Origin: Vibrio hepatarius
GTDB lineage: Bacteria; Pseudomonadota; Gammaproteobacteria; Enterobacterales; Vibrionaceae
NCBI RefSeq assembly: GCF_018860525.1
Contig: NZ_JAHKPM010000045.1
Location: 37,475-101,474 of the forward strand
Direction of reading: 5' to 3'
Length of the DNA: 64,000 bases
Positions 42,210 to 51,438 of the stretch are shown here, piece after piece. Below the pieces are notes generated by a model. That model was not told the DNA's origin, did not search any database, and worked only from the letters and a program-made list of their open reading frames with translations. The stretch's first letter is position 1; every line of letters begins with the position of its first letter. Made by a program: the position numbers and the translations under genes.

Positions 42210-43208
42210 ATGAATGGCATAAAGACGTTTTGCTTTTTTTATCTTGCAGTACTGACAATTGCTGGACATGCATCAACGCATAATGATTATGGTCCGGTAC
42301 AAAGTTATACCCAGTCACCCTTTCATACTAACAGTTTGTCTCCTCAACTCCGGTCTGGATTCTCATTGAACGAAAACCAAGTTGAGGCTTATGGAACAGG
42401 AACAATTTCCAGTATCTGGGCAGTGACTCCAGACTATGAACTCGATTACTATCAAAACCAAATAGCAATTGGTGGGAAATGGCAACTGCATCAAGACTGG
42501 CAGCTTGAAATGAATTATCGATGGAACTATGCCGGTAATAATCACTTGGACCGACTAACAACTTCTTTCCATGATTGGTTTAACATCGATCAAAATGGGC
42601 GTGAAGACGTAAACAATGACCGCTTCATTATCGATATTCCAGCATATGGTATTGAACTTGAAAATTTTCGCAGTGAAAGTCTCAGTCACGCTCTTACCAG
42701 CTATTTGCAATACCAATTGATGACAAAAAAACACCATGGTCTGTCTGCTGGTCTATCTCTATATTATAACAATACTCATCACGGTATCTTTTCATCTTCT
42801 GAGTTTGAACAAGGTATCCAAGTCAACTATGGCTATCGCCGAGATAAACATTCACTAGACGCTATATTAGCTTTAACTTTCCGAAATACACCAACTGTGT
42901 TTAAAAGTATGCCCTATCGTTCTAGTACTTGGACTATTGGCAGTAGCTACCGATACCAATTTTCTGAAAAACACCACCTGATAGGACAACTTGCTGTTCA
43001 TGAAGGCGTCTCAGGCGGTGATGATGAGTTTTCAAAACCTTCGACTGAGTTTACCTTTGGATACCGATACCAGATGGAAAACTCAGCGATAGAATTGACA
43101 GCAATAGAAAATATGTTTAACGCGGATAACAGTACCGATATCGCGTTTGGCATTGGTTACCGATACCGTTTTGGTTCAGCTGAAAACCCAAAATCAGAAA
43201 CTCCTTAA
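42210..43208 (+). CDS. DUF3187 outer-membrane beta-barrel protein
   Basis: 332 residues with an N-terminal signal (GIKTFCFFYLAVLTIAGHAS). Repeated amphipathic beta strands with aromatic ends (WQLEMNYRWNYAG, SYLQYQLMTKKHHGLSAG, IGYRYRFG at the C-terminus) mark an outer-membrane barrel of the DUF3187 family. Function unknown. Convergent, with a 4-base overlap, to the Spo0M-like gene. Confidence 0.8.
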   Translation: MNGIKTFCFFYLAVLTIAGHASTHNDYGPVQSYTQSPFHTNSLSPQLRSGFSLNENQVEAYGTGTISSIWAVTPDYELDYYQNQIAIGGKWQLHQDWQLEMNYRWNYAGNNHLDRLTTSFHDWFNIDQNGREDVNNDRFIIDIPAYGIELENFRSESLSHALTSYLQYQLMTKKHHGLSAGLSLYYNNTHHGIFSSSEFEQGIQVNYGYRRDKHSLDAILALTFRNTPTVFKSMPYRSSTWTIGSSYRYQFSEKHHLIGQLAVHEGVSGGDDEFSKPSTEFTFGYRYQMENSAIELTAIENMFNADNSTDIAFGIGYRYRFGSAENPKSETP

Positions 43209-43948
43209 ACCGATAGTATCCGGCTTAATGCAGAGCGTATTTCTACATCTGTTGCATTTCTATTTAACGAGAAAGAAATGTATTGGTCCCCTTGAAAGCT
43301 CAATGAGCGATCAACCTCAGCGAGGCAGTGAATGACATCAGCATCGAGAATAAAAGATAATTCAATCTCCTTTTTATTAATAAGACCATTATTTCTAAAT
43401 TCAATTTCTTGATAACAACCCGACTTTGACGAAAAGTTACTGCCTTTTAGATAACCTTTTTCAACATCGGCTTTCACCATTGTAAAACCTGAATCTTCAA
43501 CGCCAGTAATAAGTTTAGCAACTGCTGGCAAAGGTTTGATTTCCACAAAATCTCGATCTTTAGGATCAATAGCGAAATCAATATCAAGACTCGTTTCTAG
43601 CCAAACCTGACATTGATTTTTTAAGGCGATCAGGGCTGTTATGGGCGTTTCTGGTTCAAGTTTAAATTGAAATGGTACTTGCTTATTTTGATTAGCTTGA
43701 ATAGTAAAAGGTTGGACGGCCTGAAGTGTTCCAAGAGTAAAATGTTGGTAACTTGTTCCATCTTCACTTTCTACTTTCACTTCAGTACAAAGTTTTAAAT
43801 TAATAGCATCAACCTGCTGATCGACGTCTCCACCTTGAATATTTACTGTACCTTGAAGCGTATCTCCTTGAACATAAGAAATGCTATTTAGAATAGTATC
43901 GACTTTTGCAGCACCAATACCCAAAGACGCTTTTAACTGGCCAAACAT
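43205..43948 (-). CDS. Spo0M/SpoOM-like arrestin-fold protein
   Basis: 247 residues. The N-terminus LKASLGIGAAKVDTILNS, then GTVNIQGGDVDQQVDAINL and QVWLETSLDIDFAIDPKDRDF follow the sporulation-control Spo0M family (arrestin-like). In Vibrionaceae its role is unknown. Single gene with an SD-like AAAAGGG upstream. Confidence 0.85.
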   Translation of the reverse strand: MFGQLKASLGIGAAKVDTILNSISYVQGDTLQGTVNIQGGDVDQQVDAINLKLCTEVKVESEDGTSYQHFTLGTLQAVQPFTIQANQNKQVPFQFKLEPETPITALIALKNQCQVWLETSLDIDFAIDPKDRDFVEIKPLPAVAKLITGVEDSGFTMVKADVEKGYLKGSNFSSKSGCYQEIEFRNNGLINKKEIELSFILDADVIHCLAEVDRSLSFQGDQYISFSLNRNATDVEIRSALSRILSV

Positions 43949-44116
43949 AGTTTTCCCTTTTATGAAAATAGTTAATGCTTAACTAGCATGCATTACAGAT
44001 AAGCCGCAAGACATTTTTTTTACCAATGTGTCAGTAATCATTAAATACTCAGAGTTGCAATTTTTCCCAAAATCAATCAATATTTGTATAGTCAAATGAT
44101 AATCAGATAAATCACG

Positions 44117-44827
44117 ATGAATCAAGCACCTTTATACCTTCAAATAAAGCAGTATATTGCCAATATGATCGAGTCCTCACAGTGGCCTGTTGGGCACCGT
44201 ATCCCAACAGAACTTGAACTTACCAAACAATTTAAAGTCAGCCGTATGACTGTTAACAAAGCAATTCGTGATCTAGTGTCAGAAGGAAAACTTCAAAGAA
44301 GGCCCAGACTTGGCACCTTCGTATGTATCGCTGATGATAAAGCAGAATCTCCCCTAATCGATATCCAAAACATCGCTGAAGAAGTCAAGCTTCGTGGAAA
44401 AAATTATTCAAGTAAAGTGATTAAGCAAATAGCTTTACAGGCCGATGACTCGATTGCTACTAAACTGGGAGTAATGCTAAATAGTAGAATTTTTTATAGC
44501 GAGATCACTCACTTAGAAGACAACTCTCCCATTCAGTATGAGCGTAGATGGATCAATAGCCTTTATGCTCCGAATTATCTTAGCCAAGATTTTACTCAGA
44601 TGACACCTAATCAATATCTATCGGATAACTGTCCGCTAAGTGCAATAGAACACACGGTCGAAGCCATTGCTGCATGCGATCATGTCCGAGCTGCATTAAA
44701 ATTAGGATTGAATGAGCCTTGCCTATTACTCAATCGCAGAACATGGAGTGATGACAAGCTAGTCAGTTCAGCACTTTTATATCATCCTGGAACACGTTAC
44801 AAACTAAGCTCTAAACTACTCATCTAG
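44117..44827 (+). CDS. hutC: Histidine utilisation repressor HutC
   Basis: 236 residues, GntR/HutC family. Winged helix at residues 1-70 (PLYLQIKQYIANMIESSQWP, RIPTELELTKQFKVSRMTVN) and a UTRA ligand domain (VKLRGKNYSSKVIK, FYSEITHLEDNSPIQYE). It binds operators in hut promoters and is released by urocanate. A degenerate TGTATAGTCA (44085-44094) precedes its own gene. Confidence 0.92.
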   Translation: MNQAPLYLQIKQYIANMIESSQWPVGHRIPTELELTKQFKVSRMTVNKAIRDLVSEGKLQRRPRLGTFVCIADDKAESPLIDIQNIAEEVKLRGKNYSSKVIKQIALQADDSIATKLGVMLNSRIFYSEITHLEDNSPIQYERRWINSLYAPNYLSQDFTQMTPNQYLSDNCPLSAIEHTVEAIAACDHVRAALKLGLNEPCLLLNRRTWSDDKLVSSALLYHPGTRYKLSSKLLI

Positions 44828-44901
44828 TTGTTAACATTCTTCTTGACGATCACATTTTTTCAACAATTATCTTGATCAAATTCTAGACTTGAATGATTAT
44901 T

Positions 44902-44911
44902 TGTATATACA
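44902..44911. promoter_or_regulatory. HutC operator TGTATATACA
   Basis: Perfect palindrome of the TGTA-N2-TACA form recognised by HutC in Pseudomonas, placed ten bases before the hutI start, where it would cover the hutIGUH promoter. Confidence 0.65.
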
Positions 44912-44920
44912 TTTTAATTA

Positions 44921-46174
44921 ATGGATGAAGATAAGATGCATGGTAGTACCATCTCCCCCCCTCATACAAAGAATCAAGAGTTGCTATTAGCCAATGCCCG
45001 ATTAGTTACCATGATATCAGGTGATCAAGGATACTCAGTTTCTCCTCCAACCCATTTATACATTAAATCGGGAAAAATAGAGGCGCTACCTTCTCAAATT
45101 CCTACACATATCAAAACCTATGATTGCCAAAACAAACTTGTTACTCCTGGTTTTATAGATTGTCACACTCACCTTGTTTACGCTGGCAATCGAGCCAACG
45201 AATTTGAGATGCGCCTAAATGGTGTGCCTTATTCAGATATTGCAAAACAAGGAGGCGGCATTCTTTCCACAGTTAGAGCGACGAGACTAGCATCAAAAAA
45301 TCAATTAATTGACCTTGCACTCCCTCGCCTTGATGGCTTGATTCGGTCCGGTGTCACCACAGTTGAAGTAAAGTCTGGTTATGGTTTAACGGTAAAAGAT
45401 GAAGTTAAAATGTTAAGAGTAGCAAAAGCTTTGCAAGATCATCGCAAAGTTAATGTTGTAACAACTTTGCTCGCTGCGCATGCCGTTCCGCCTGAATATC
45501 AAGGTAAGCCTAATGACTATATTCAGCTTATATGTCAAGAGATTATCCCATTGGTAGCTGAAGAAAATCTCGCTTCTTGTGTCGACGTTTTCTGTGAATC
45601 GATTGGCTTTAGCCTAGAGCAAACTGAAAAAGTATTTAGTACCGCAAAGCAGTATGGCCTGAATGTTAAAGGTCATACAGAGCAGCTATCAAACTTAGGT
45701 GGAACCAAGCTCACCGCGCAATATGGGGGCTTATCGGCTGATCATATCGAGTACCTTGATCAACAAGGGGTCAAAGCTCTAGCACAGTCTGGAACGGTCG
45801 CAACTCTATTGCCTGGCGCTTTCTATTTTCTTCGAGAAACCCAACTCCCTCCAATCGAACTGTTACGCCAGCATAACATTCCAATGGCAATCGCAACTGA
45901 TATGAACCCAGGCACTTCACCTTTCTCAGATTTGACTATGATGATGAATATGGGGTGTACACTTTTTGGCTTAACACCTGAAGAAACATTACGTGGAGTG
46001 ACCTCTAATGCAGCAAAAGCTCTAGGGTTTGGCTGTACGAAAGGGCAACTCAAAGCTGGATTTGATGCTGATATTGCGATTTGGGATGTCGAACATCCAG
46101 CAGATTTTAGCTATCAGCAAGGAATAAAACGGCTGTCAGCTCGAGTGGTAAATGGAGAAGTTGATCATGTCTAA
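44921..46174 (+). CDS. hutI: Imidazolonepropionase
   Basis: 417 residues. Metal-dependent amidohydrolase: [16 protein letters not shown] (HxH), then [20 protein letters not shown] and [12 protein letters not shown]. Third step of histidine degradation. ATG at 44936 is an alternative start closer to a purine-rich ribosome site. It overlaps hutG by 8 bases. Confidence 0.93.
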   Translation: MDEDKMHGSTISPPHTKNQELLLANARLVTMISGDQGYSVSPPTHLYIKSGKIEALPSQIPTHIKTYDCQNKLVTPGFIDCHTHLVYAGNRANEFEMRLNGVPYSDIAKQGGGILSTVRATRLASKNQLIDLALPRLDGLIRSGVTTVEVKSGYGLTVKDEVKMLRVAKALQDHRKVNVVTTLLAAHAVPPEYQGKPNDYIQLICQEIIPLVAEENLASCVDVFCESIGFSLEQTEKVFSTAKQYGLNVKGHTEQLSNLGGTKLTAQYGGLSADHIEYLDQQGVKALAQSGTVATLLPGAFYFLRETQLPPIELLRQHNIPMAIATDMNPGTSPFSDLTMMMNMGCTLFGLTPEETLRGVTSNAAKALGFGCTKGQLKAGFDADIAIWDVEHPADFSYQQGIKRLSARVVNGEVDHV

Positions 46175-47165
46175 ACTACCGACAACGAACCAAGAGTTCC
46201 ATTGGCAAGGTCGCCATGACCAAGAAGATGGCGCTTTGGGAAGGCGCGTTCACCACATAATTAAACAATTGCAAGTCAAAGACCTAGAACCATATCATAA
46301 TGCGGTGAGTATATTAGGTTTTGCTTGTGATGCCGGAGTTGCTCGGAATAAGGGTAGAATTGGAGCACGAAAAGCTCCGGATTTAATTCGACGCGCACTA
46401 GCAAATATGGCTTGGCACAAAGAAAGTACAGTGATTGATCTTGGTAACATAATCTGTGAAGACGATCTACTCGAACAGTACCAGTCAGAATGCGCTGATG
46501 TCATTGCAGCAGCACTTCACTCTACACCTGTAATCACTTTGGGCGGAGGTCATGAGGTCGCATGGGCTTCATTTTTGGGGCTCGCACGCCATTTTGAATA
46601 TCTCAATCCAGTTAAAGCACCTAAAATTGGTATTATAAACTTCGATGCCCACTTCGATCTGCGAGCATTTGAAAGCAACAATACAGAAGTCAAACCTAGT
46701 TCAGGAACTCCATTTAATCAGATTCATGACTACTGCATAAAGCATGAGTGGCCATTCCACTATGCGTGCTTGGGTGTTAGTCGAGCTAGTAATACCCAAG
46801 CACTTTTTGAACGTGCTAAAGAGCTCAACGTTTGGTTTGTGGAAGATAAAGATCTCGCACATTTAAACCACATATATCACCTTACTCAACTTCAGCATTT
46901 TATCGATAACTGTGATTATATCTACCTTACTATCGACCTTGACGTATTCCCAGCGTCTACTGCACCTGGTGTGAGTGCACCTGCAGCAAGAGGAGTGAGT
47001 ATGGATACGATGGCATTGTTCCTAGACAGGGTCTTACACTATAAAGAAAAATTGGTTATCGCCGATATTGCTGAATACAACCCAACTTACGATATCGATA
47101 GCCAAACCGCACGCCTTGCAGCAAGGCTTTGTTGGGATATAGCTAACGCCTTTTCTGAAAAATAA
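46167..47165 (+). CDS. hutG: Formimidoylglutamase
   Basis: 332 residues from ATG 46167 with GGAGAA upstream. Arginase-fold manganese ligands: [19 protein letters not shown] and [10 protein letters not shown]. Hydrolyses formiminoglutamate to glutamate and formamide, the last step of the pathway. Confidence 0.93.
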   Translation: MSKLPTTNQEFHWQGRHDQEDGALGRRVHHIIKQLQVKDLEPYHNAVSILGFACDAGVARNKGRIGARKAPDLIRRALANMAWHKESTVIDLGNIICEDDLLEQYQSECADVIAAALHSTPVITLGGGHEVAWASFLGLARHFEYLNPVKAPKIGIINFDAHFDLRAFESNNTEVKPSSGTPFNQIHDYCIKHEWPFHYACLGVSRASNTQALFERAKELNVWFVEDKDLAHLNHIYHLTQLQHFIDNCDYIYLTIDLDVFPASTAPGVSAPAARGVSMDTMALFLDRVLHYKEKLVIADIAEYNPTYDIDSQTARLAARLCWDIANAFSEK

Positions 47166-47258
47166 CCAATAACGATTTTGCGGCCCTTTCACACAAAAGC
47201 CATGCTTCTGTGTCGGCTGTTTTCAAACCAAATAACCTGAAATACAAGGAGTTTACTA

Positions 47259-48956
47259 ATGTCGGAACGTCACGTTGAAGATATCCGTCTCGATACAAGC
47301 CGTACTATACGTGCCCCTCATGGAACTAAACTGAGAGCGAAATCATGGTTAACTGAAGCGCCACTTCGTATGCTGATGAATAACCTAGATCCTGACGTTG
47401 CCGAGCATCCACACTCACTGGTTGTATATGGTGGTATAGGTCGCGCTGCACGTAACTGGGAATGTTTTGACAAAATCGTTGAGGTGCTTGAGAGGCTTGA
47501 AGAAGACCAAACATTATTGATTCAATCCGGTAAACCAGTGGGGGTTTTCCCAACGCATAGCAATGCTCCCAGAGTTCTTATCGCTAACTCCAACATTGTT
47601 CCTCATTGGGCTAACTGGGAACATTTCAACGAATTAGATAGACAAGGTTTAATGATGTACGGCCAAATGACAGCAGGAAGCTGGATCTATATTGGTTCAC
47701 AAGGTATTGTCCAAGGTACCTATGAGACCTTTGTCTCTGTTGCCAAAAAGCATTTCGGCGGAAACGCTAAAGGGCGTTGGGTAATCACTGGTGGCCTTGG
47801 TGGGATGGGAGGAGCGCAGCCTCTTGCCGCCACCATGGCAGGATTTTCAATAATAGCTGTTGAATGCGATGAATCACGTATCGACTATCGTTTACGTACT
47901 GGTTATGTTGATAAAAAAGCCACTAGCCTTGATGAAGCACTCGCCATTATTTATGAATCAGAATGTCCAATTTCAGTGGGATTATATGCTAATTCAGCTG
48001 ATGTATTCCCTGAACTTGTTGAACGGAACATCACCCCTGACGTAGTTACTGATCAGACCTCGGCTCATGATCCACTTAATGGGTATCTACCTATTGGCTG
48101 GTCCATGAATCACGCTTCAGAAATGCGCCAAAAAGATCAAGCGGCTGTAGTAAAAGCTGCTAAAGAGTCCATGGCGATTCAAGTAAGAGCCATGCTTGAA
48201 CTGCAAGAAAGGGGGGCGGCAACGCTTGACTATGGCAATAATATTCGCCAAATGGCACTTGAAGAAGGTGTCGATAATGCTTTTGATTTCCCAGGTTTTG
48301 TCCCTGCTTATATAAGACCCCTATTTTGTGAAGGTATTGGACCTTTCCGCTGGGCTGCGTTATCCGGAGACCCTGAGGATATATATAAAACCGATCAAAA
48401 AGTAAAAGAGCTGATCCCCGATAATCCACATCTACATAATTGGCTAGATATGGCGCGTGAACGTATTCAATTTCAAGGTTTGCCAGCACGAATTTGTTGG
48501 GTTGGTCTGAAGGATAGAGAACGCTTGGGTCAAGCATTCAATCAAATGGTTAAAAATGGAGAACTTAAAGCGCCGATCGTCATTGGTAGAGACCATCTAG
48601 ACTCAGGTTCCGTTGCCAGCCCCAACCGAGAAACTGAAGGCATGATGGATGGTTCAGATGCTGTATCAGACTGGCCTTTACTCAATGCTCTACTTAATAC
48701 AGCGGGAGGTGCAACCTGGGTTTCACTCCATCATGGTGGAGGCGTTGGTATGGGATTTTCACAGCATTCAGGAATGGTAATTTGTTGCGATGGCAGTGAT
48801 GATGCTTCGCAGCGTATCGCACGCGTTCTACACAATGACCCAGCTACAGGAGTCATGCGTCATGCTGATGCTGGTTATGATATAGCTAAGCAATGCGCCG
48901 CAAATCAAAAGTTAGACCTGCCTATGCTCAATGAAGAATTGAGCAAACTTAAATAA
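47259..48956 (+). CDS. hutU: Urocanate hydratase
   Basis: 565 residues, full length. The family is shown by [32 protein letters not shown], and [18 protein letters not shown] for NAD+ binding, and [19 protein letters not shown]. Converts urocanate to imidazolonepropionate. Confidence 0.95.
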   Translation: MSERHVEDIRLDTSRTIRAPHGTKLRAKSWLTEAPLRMLMNNLDPDVAEHPHSLVVYGGIGRAARNWECFDKIVEVLERLEEDQTLLIQSGKPVGVFPTHSNAPRVLIANSNIVPHWANWEHFNELDRQGLMMYGQMTAGSWIYIGSQGIVQGTYETFVSVAKKHFGGNAKGRWVITGGLGGMGGAQPLAATMAGFSIIAVECDESRIDYRLRTGYVDKKATSLDEALAIIYESECPISVGLYANSADVFPELVERNITPDVVTDQTSAHDPLNGYLPIGWSMNHASEMRQKDQAAVVKAAKESMAIQVRAMLELQERGAATLDYGNNIRQMALEEGVDNAFDFPGFVPAYIRPLFCEGIGPFRWAALSGDPEDIYKTDQKVKELIPDNPHLHNWLDMARERIQFQGLPARICWVGLKDRERLGQAFNQMVKNGELKAPIVIGRDHLDSGSVASPNRETEGMMDGSDAVSDWPLLNALLNTAGGATWVSLHHGGGVGMGFSQHSGMVICCDGSDDASQRIARVLHNDPATGVMRHADAGYDIAKQCAANQKLDLPMLNEELSKLK

Positions 48957-48983
48957 TCAAGGTTGAAGCAAGGAAGTATAAAA

Positions 48984-50516
48984 ATGTTTAATTTAACGCT
49001 AAAACCAGGCTGTATTAGCTTAAAACAACTACGTCATATAACTCGTTCGTCGTTCAAACTATCTCTCGACCCAGAAGCGATACCTGCTATTGACGAAAGT
49101 ACCAAAATTGTTGAACAGGTCATTGCAGAAAACAGAACTGTTTATGGTATTAACACTGGTTTTGGCCTACTCGCCAACACTCGTATTGAACCCCAAGATT
49201 TAGAAACACTGCAAAAAAGTATCGTTCTCTCCCATGCTGCTGGTATTGGTGAATATATGACGGATGAAACCGTATGCTTAATGATGGTACTTAAAATCAA
49301 TAGTCTTGCTCGTGGATACTCAGGAATCAGACTTTCTGTCATACAAGCGTTGATAGACTTGGTCAATTCTGAGGTCTATCCCTGTGTGCCTAAAAAAGGT
49401 TCCGTTGGGGCATCTGGCGATCTTGCTCCCCTAGCACATATGAGCACTGTATTGCTTGGCGAAGGTCAAGCACGCCACAATGGCAAAATCATTTCAGGGC
49501 TTGAAGCACTCAACATTGCAGGGCTTGAGCCCATCACATTAGCCCCTAAAGAAGGTTTAGCATTACTCAATGGCACTCAAGCCTCAACCGCTTTTGCTTT
49601 GCAGGGACTCTTTGCCGCTGAAGACTTATTTGCATCAGCAATTACATGCGGTGCCATGTCTGTAGAAGCGGCGCTAGGAAGTCGTCGTCCCTTTGACCCC
49701 CGAATTCATAGAGTCCGTGGACATCGTGGACAAATGGATACCGCTTTCGCCTACCGTGAACTTTTGGACGCGAAAAGCGATATTGGTGATTCACACACCA
49801 GCTGTGAAAAAGTACAAGACCCTTATTCACTTCGCTGCCAGCCACAAGTCATGGGAGCCTGCCTGCAACAAATCCGCAACTCTGCTGATATTCTAGAAGT
49901 TGAATCAAATGCTGTTTCTGACAACCCTCTAGTTTTTGCTGACGATGGGGATATTATTTCAGGAGGAAATTTCCATGCAGAGCCTGTTGCTATGGCTGCC
50001 GATAATCTTGCCCTTGCCATTGCAGAAATAGGCAGTTTATCGGAAAGGCGCATGGCCTTACTCATCGATAGTGCGCTGAGTAAACTGCCTCCTTTCCTAG
50101 TTGATAACGGGGGAGTCAACTCTGGTTTTATGATCGCTCAGGTAACCTCAGCGGCTTTAGCAAGCGAAAATAAAACCTTAGCTCACCCAGCATCGGTGGA
50201 TAGCTTACCAACCTCAGCGAATCAAGAAGACCACGTATCAATGGCAACCTTTGCTGCTAGGCGGTTAACTGACATGGCTGAAAATACGCGCGGCATTTTA
50301 GCAGTAGAGTATCTTGCCGCTGCACAAGGCCTTGATTTCAGAGCTCCAAATAAATCATCAACAAAAGTCGAACAAGCAAAACACATACTGCGTGAAAAAG
50401 TTCCTTTCTATGATAAGGACCGCTATTTTGCACCGGATATTGAGCAAGCGAATAATCTTCTTTTACTTGCTGTTCATAATCATCTCTTGCCTGAAAAGCT
50501 CTTACCAAGCGTGTGA
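48984..50516 (+). CDS. hutH: Histidine ammonia-lyase
   Basis: 510 residues from ATG 48984 (AAGGAAG ribosome site). The MIO cofactor arises from ASG in [15 protein letters not shown]; also [14 protein letters not shown] and [13 protein letters not shown]. First step of the pathway; last gene of the operon. Confidence 0.95.
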   Translation: MFNLTLKPGCISLKQLRHITRSSFKLSLDPEAIPAIDESTKIVEQVIAENRTVYGINTGFGLLANTRIEPQDLETLQKSIVLSHAAGIGEYMTDETVCLMMVLKINSLARGYSGIRLSVIQALIDLVNSEVYPCVPKKGSVGASGDLAPLAHMSTVLLGEGQARHNGKIISGLEALNIAGLEPITLAPKEGLALLNGTQASTAFALQGLFAAEDLFASAITCGAMSVEAALGSRRPFDPRIHRVRGHRGQMDTAFAYRELLDAKSDIGDSHTSCEKVQDPYSLRCQPQVMGACLQQIRNSADILEVESNAVSDNPLVFADDGDIISGGNFHAEPVAMAADNLALAIAEIGSLSERRMALLIDSALSKLPPFLVDNGGVNSGFMIAQVTSAALASENKTLAHPASVDSLPTSANQEDHVSMATFAARRLTDMAENTRGILAVEYLAAAQGLDFRAPNKSSTKVEQAKHILREKVPFYDKDRYFAPDIEQANNLLLLAVHNHLLPEKLLPSV

Positions 50517-50542
50517 CAAACGATTTTAGAGCCATTGTTGTC

Positions 50543-50562
50543 GGCTGAGCAAACGCTCAGCC
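50543..50562 (+). terminator. Hairpin after hutH
   Basis: GGCTGAGC, loop AAAC, GCTCAGCC, perfect 8-bp stem between hutH and the convergent ADP-ribosyltransferase gene. The T run is weak. Confidence 0.6.
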
Positions 50563-50573
50563 TATATTGTTGA

Positions 50574-51395
50574 TCACAGACAGCGTAATGCTGAACGAGA
50601 ACGGACCATGACCTCCTCGCCACTATAGTTGTCATAAACATGAATATCTGGCTCAGCACTCACGTATTTTGCTGGATTTTTTACTTCCCTTATTTTGATG
50701 TAATTTTTATTGGTAGACACCCGTTCTATTGCCTCAACACGAAAATAGGTGTTCGGTTTAGCTAAAATTTCAGCTTCATAGTCTTTAAATGTATAACCAT
50801 TTATCGCCCGACCAGATGATTTTAGTTCAATCTTAAATTGAGCAATAGAGCGGTCTTGAGTAACGCCTGTCGAAGCGAAATTACGAGCAACACTTGGAAT
50901 AGTGGATGTGGATAAAAATGCTTTTTCATAGAGAATATCTCCAACATTTAGTTTCTCCAGCAAGCCGTTTCTAATTGACGATCCGCGATACACGGTTCCT
51001 TTGTAATTTGGCAGTTTGTTCAGTGCACTGCGTATATTAGACACACTTGCTTTGATCGAGTCATCAAACATTGGCCCAAGATATCTCTCAGGTTCACCCG
51101 CTCTCATGTACTCATTGATCACATCGTAATCAACTCGACCGTAACGCTCAATAGCTTTGTACTCCCTAGGCAACATTTTTTTTTCCGCTCTCGCATTATG
51201 AGCAGTAGACCATTGCATTAGATCTCGAGCTTGCTGTTCTTCCTCTATACTAGTTAGGCGGCGGTCTTTAAACTCGGCAAAATCTTCTGCATTAACATAA
51301 CTTTGTACAGAAAAACATAGTAAAGAAGTTATTAAGATAGTTTTAATGTTTACCCACTGCCAATTATTATATTGACGAGATAGTGTGCTGGACAT
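50574..51395 (-). CDS. Secreted arginine-type mono-ADP-ribosyltransferase toxin
   Basis: 273 residues from ATG 51395 (AAGGA upstream); signal peptide with WVNIKTILITSLLCFSVQSY ending NAED. The R-S-E active site is intact: GTVYRGSS (Arg), EKAFLSTSTI (Ser-Thr-Ser) and KDYEAEIL (Glu-x-Glu). In this family the Glu-x-Glu transfers ADP-ribose to arginine; the V. splendidus Vis toxin has the same form. Two helices before the fold are typical. It follows the 881-residue secreted gene with a 43-base gap, so the two likely share a transcript. Confidence 0.85.
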   Translation of the reverse strand: MSSTLSRQYNNWQWVNIKTILITSLLCFSVQSYVNAEDFAEFKDRRLTSIEEEQQARDLMQWSTAHNARAEKKMLPREYKAIERYGRVDYDVINEYMRAGEPERYLGPMFDDSIKASVSNIRSALNKLPNYKGTVYRGSSIRNGLLEKLNVGDILYEKAFLSTSTIPSVARNFASTGVTQDRSIAQFKIELKSSGRAINGYTFKDYEAEILAKPNTYFRVEAIERVSTNKNYIKIREVKNPAKYVSAEPDIHVYDNYSGEEVMVRSRSALRCL

Positions 51396-51438
51396 ATTGA
51401 AATCCTTTATTGCATTCATATCGATATTCATCCTTTAT

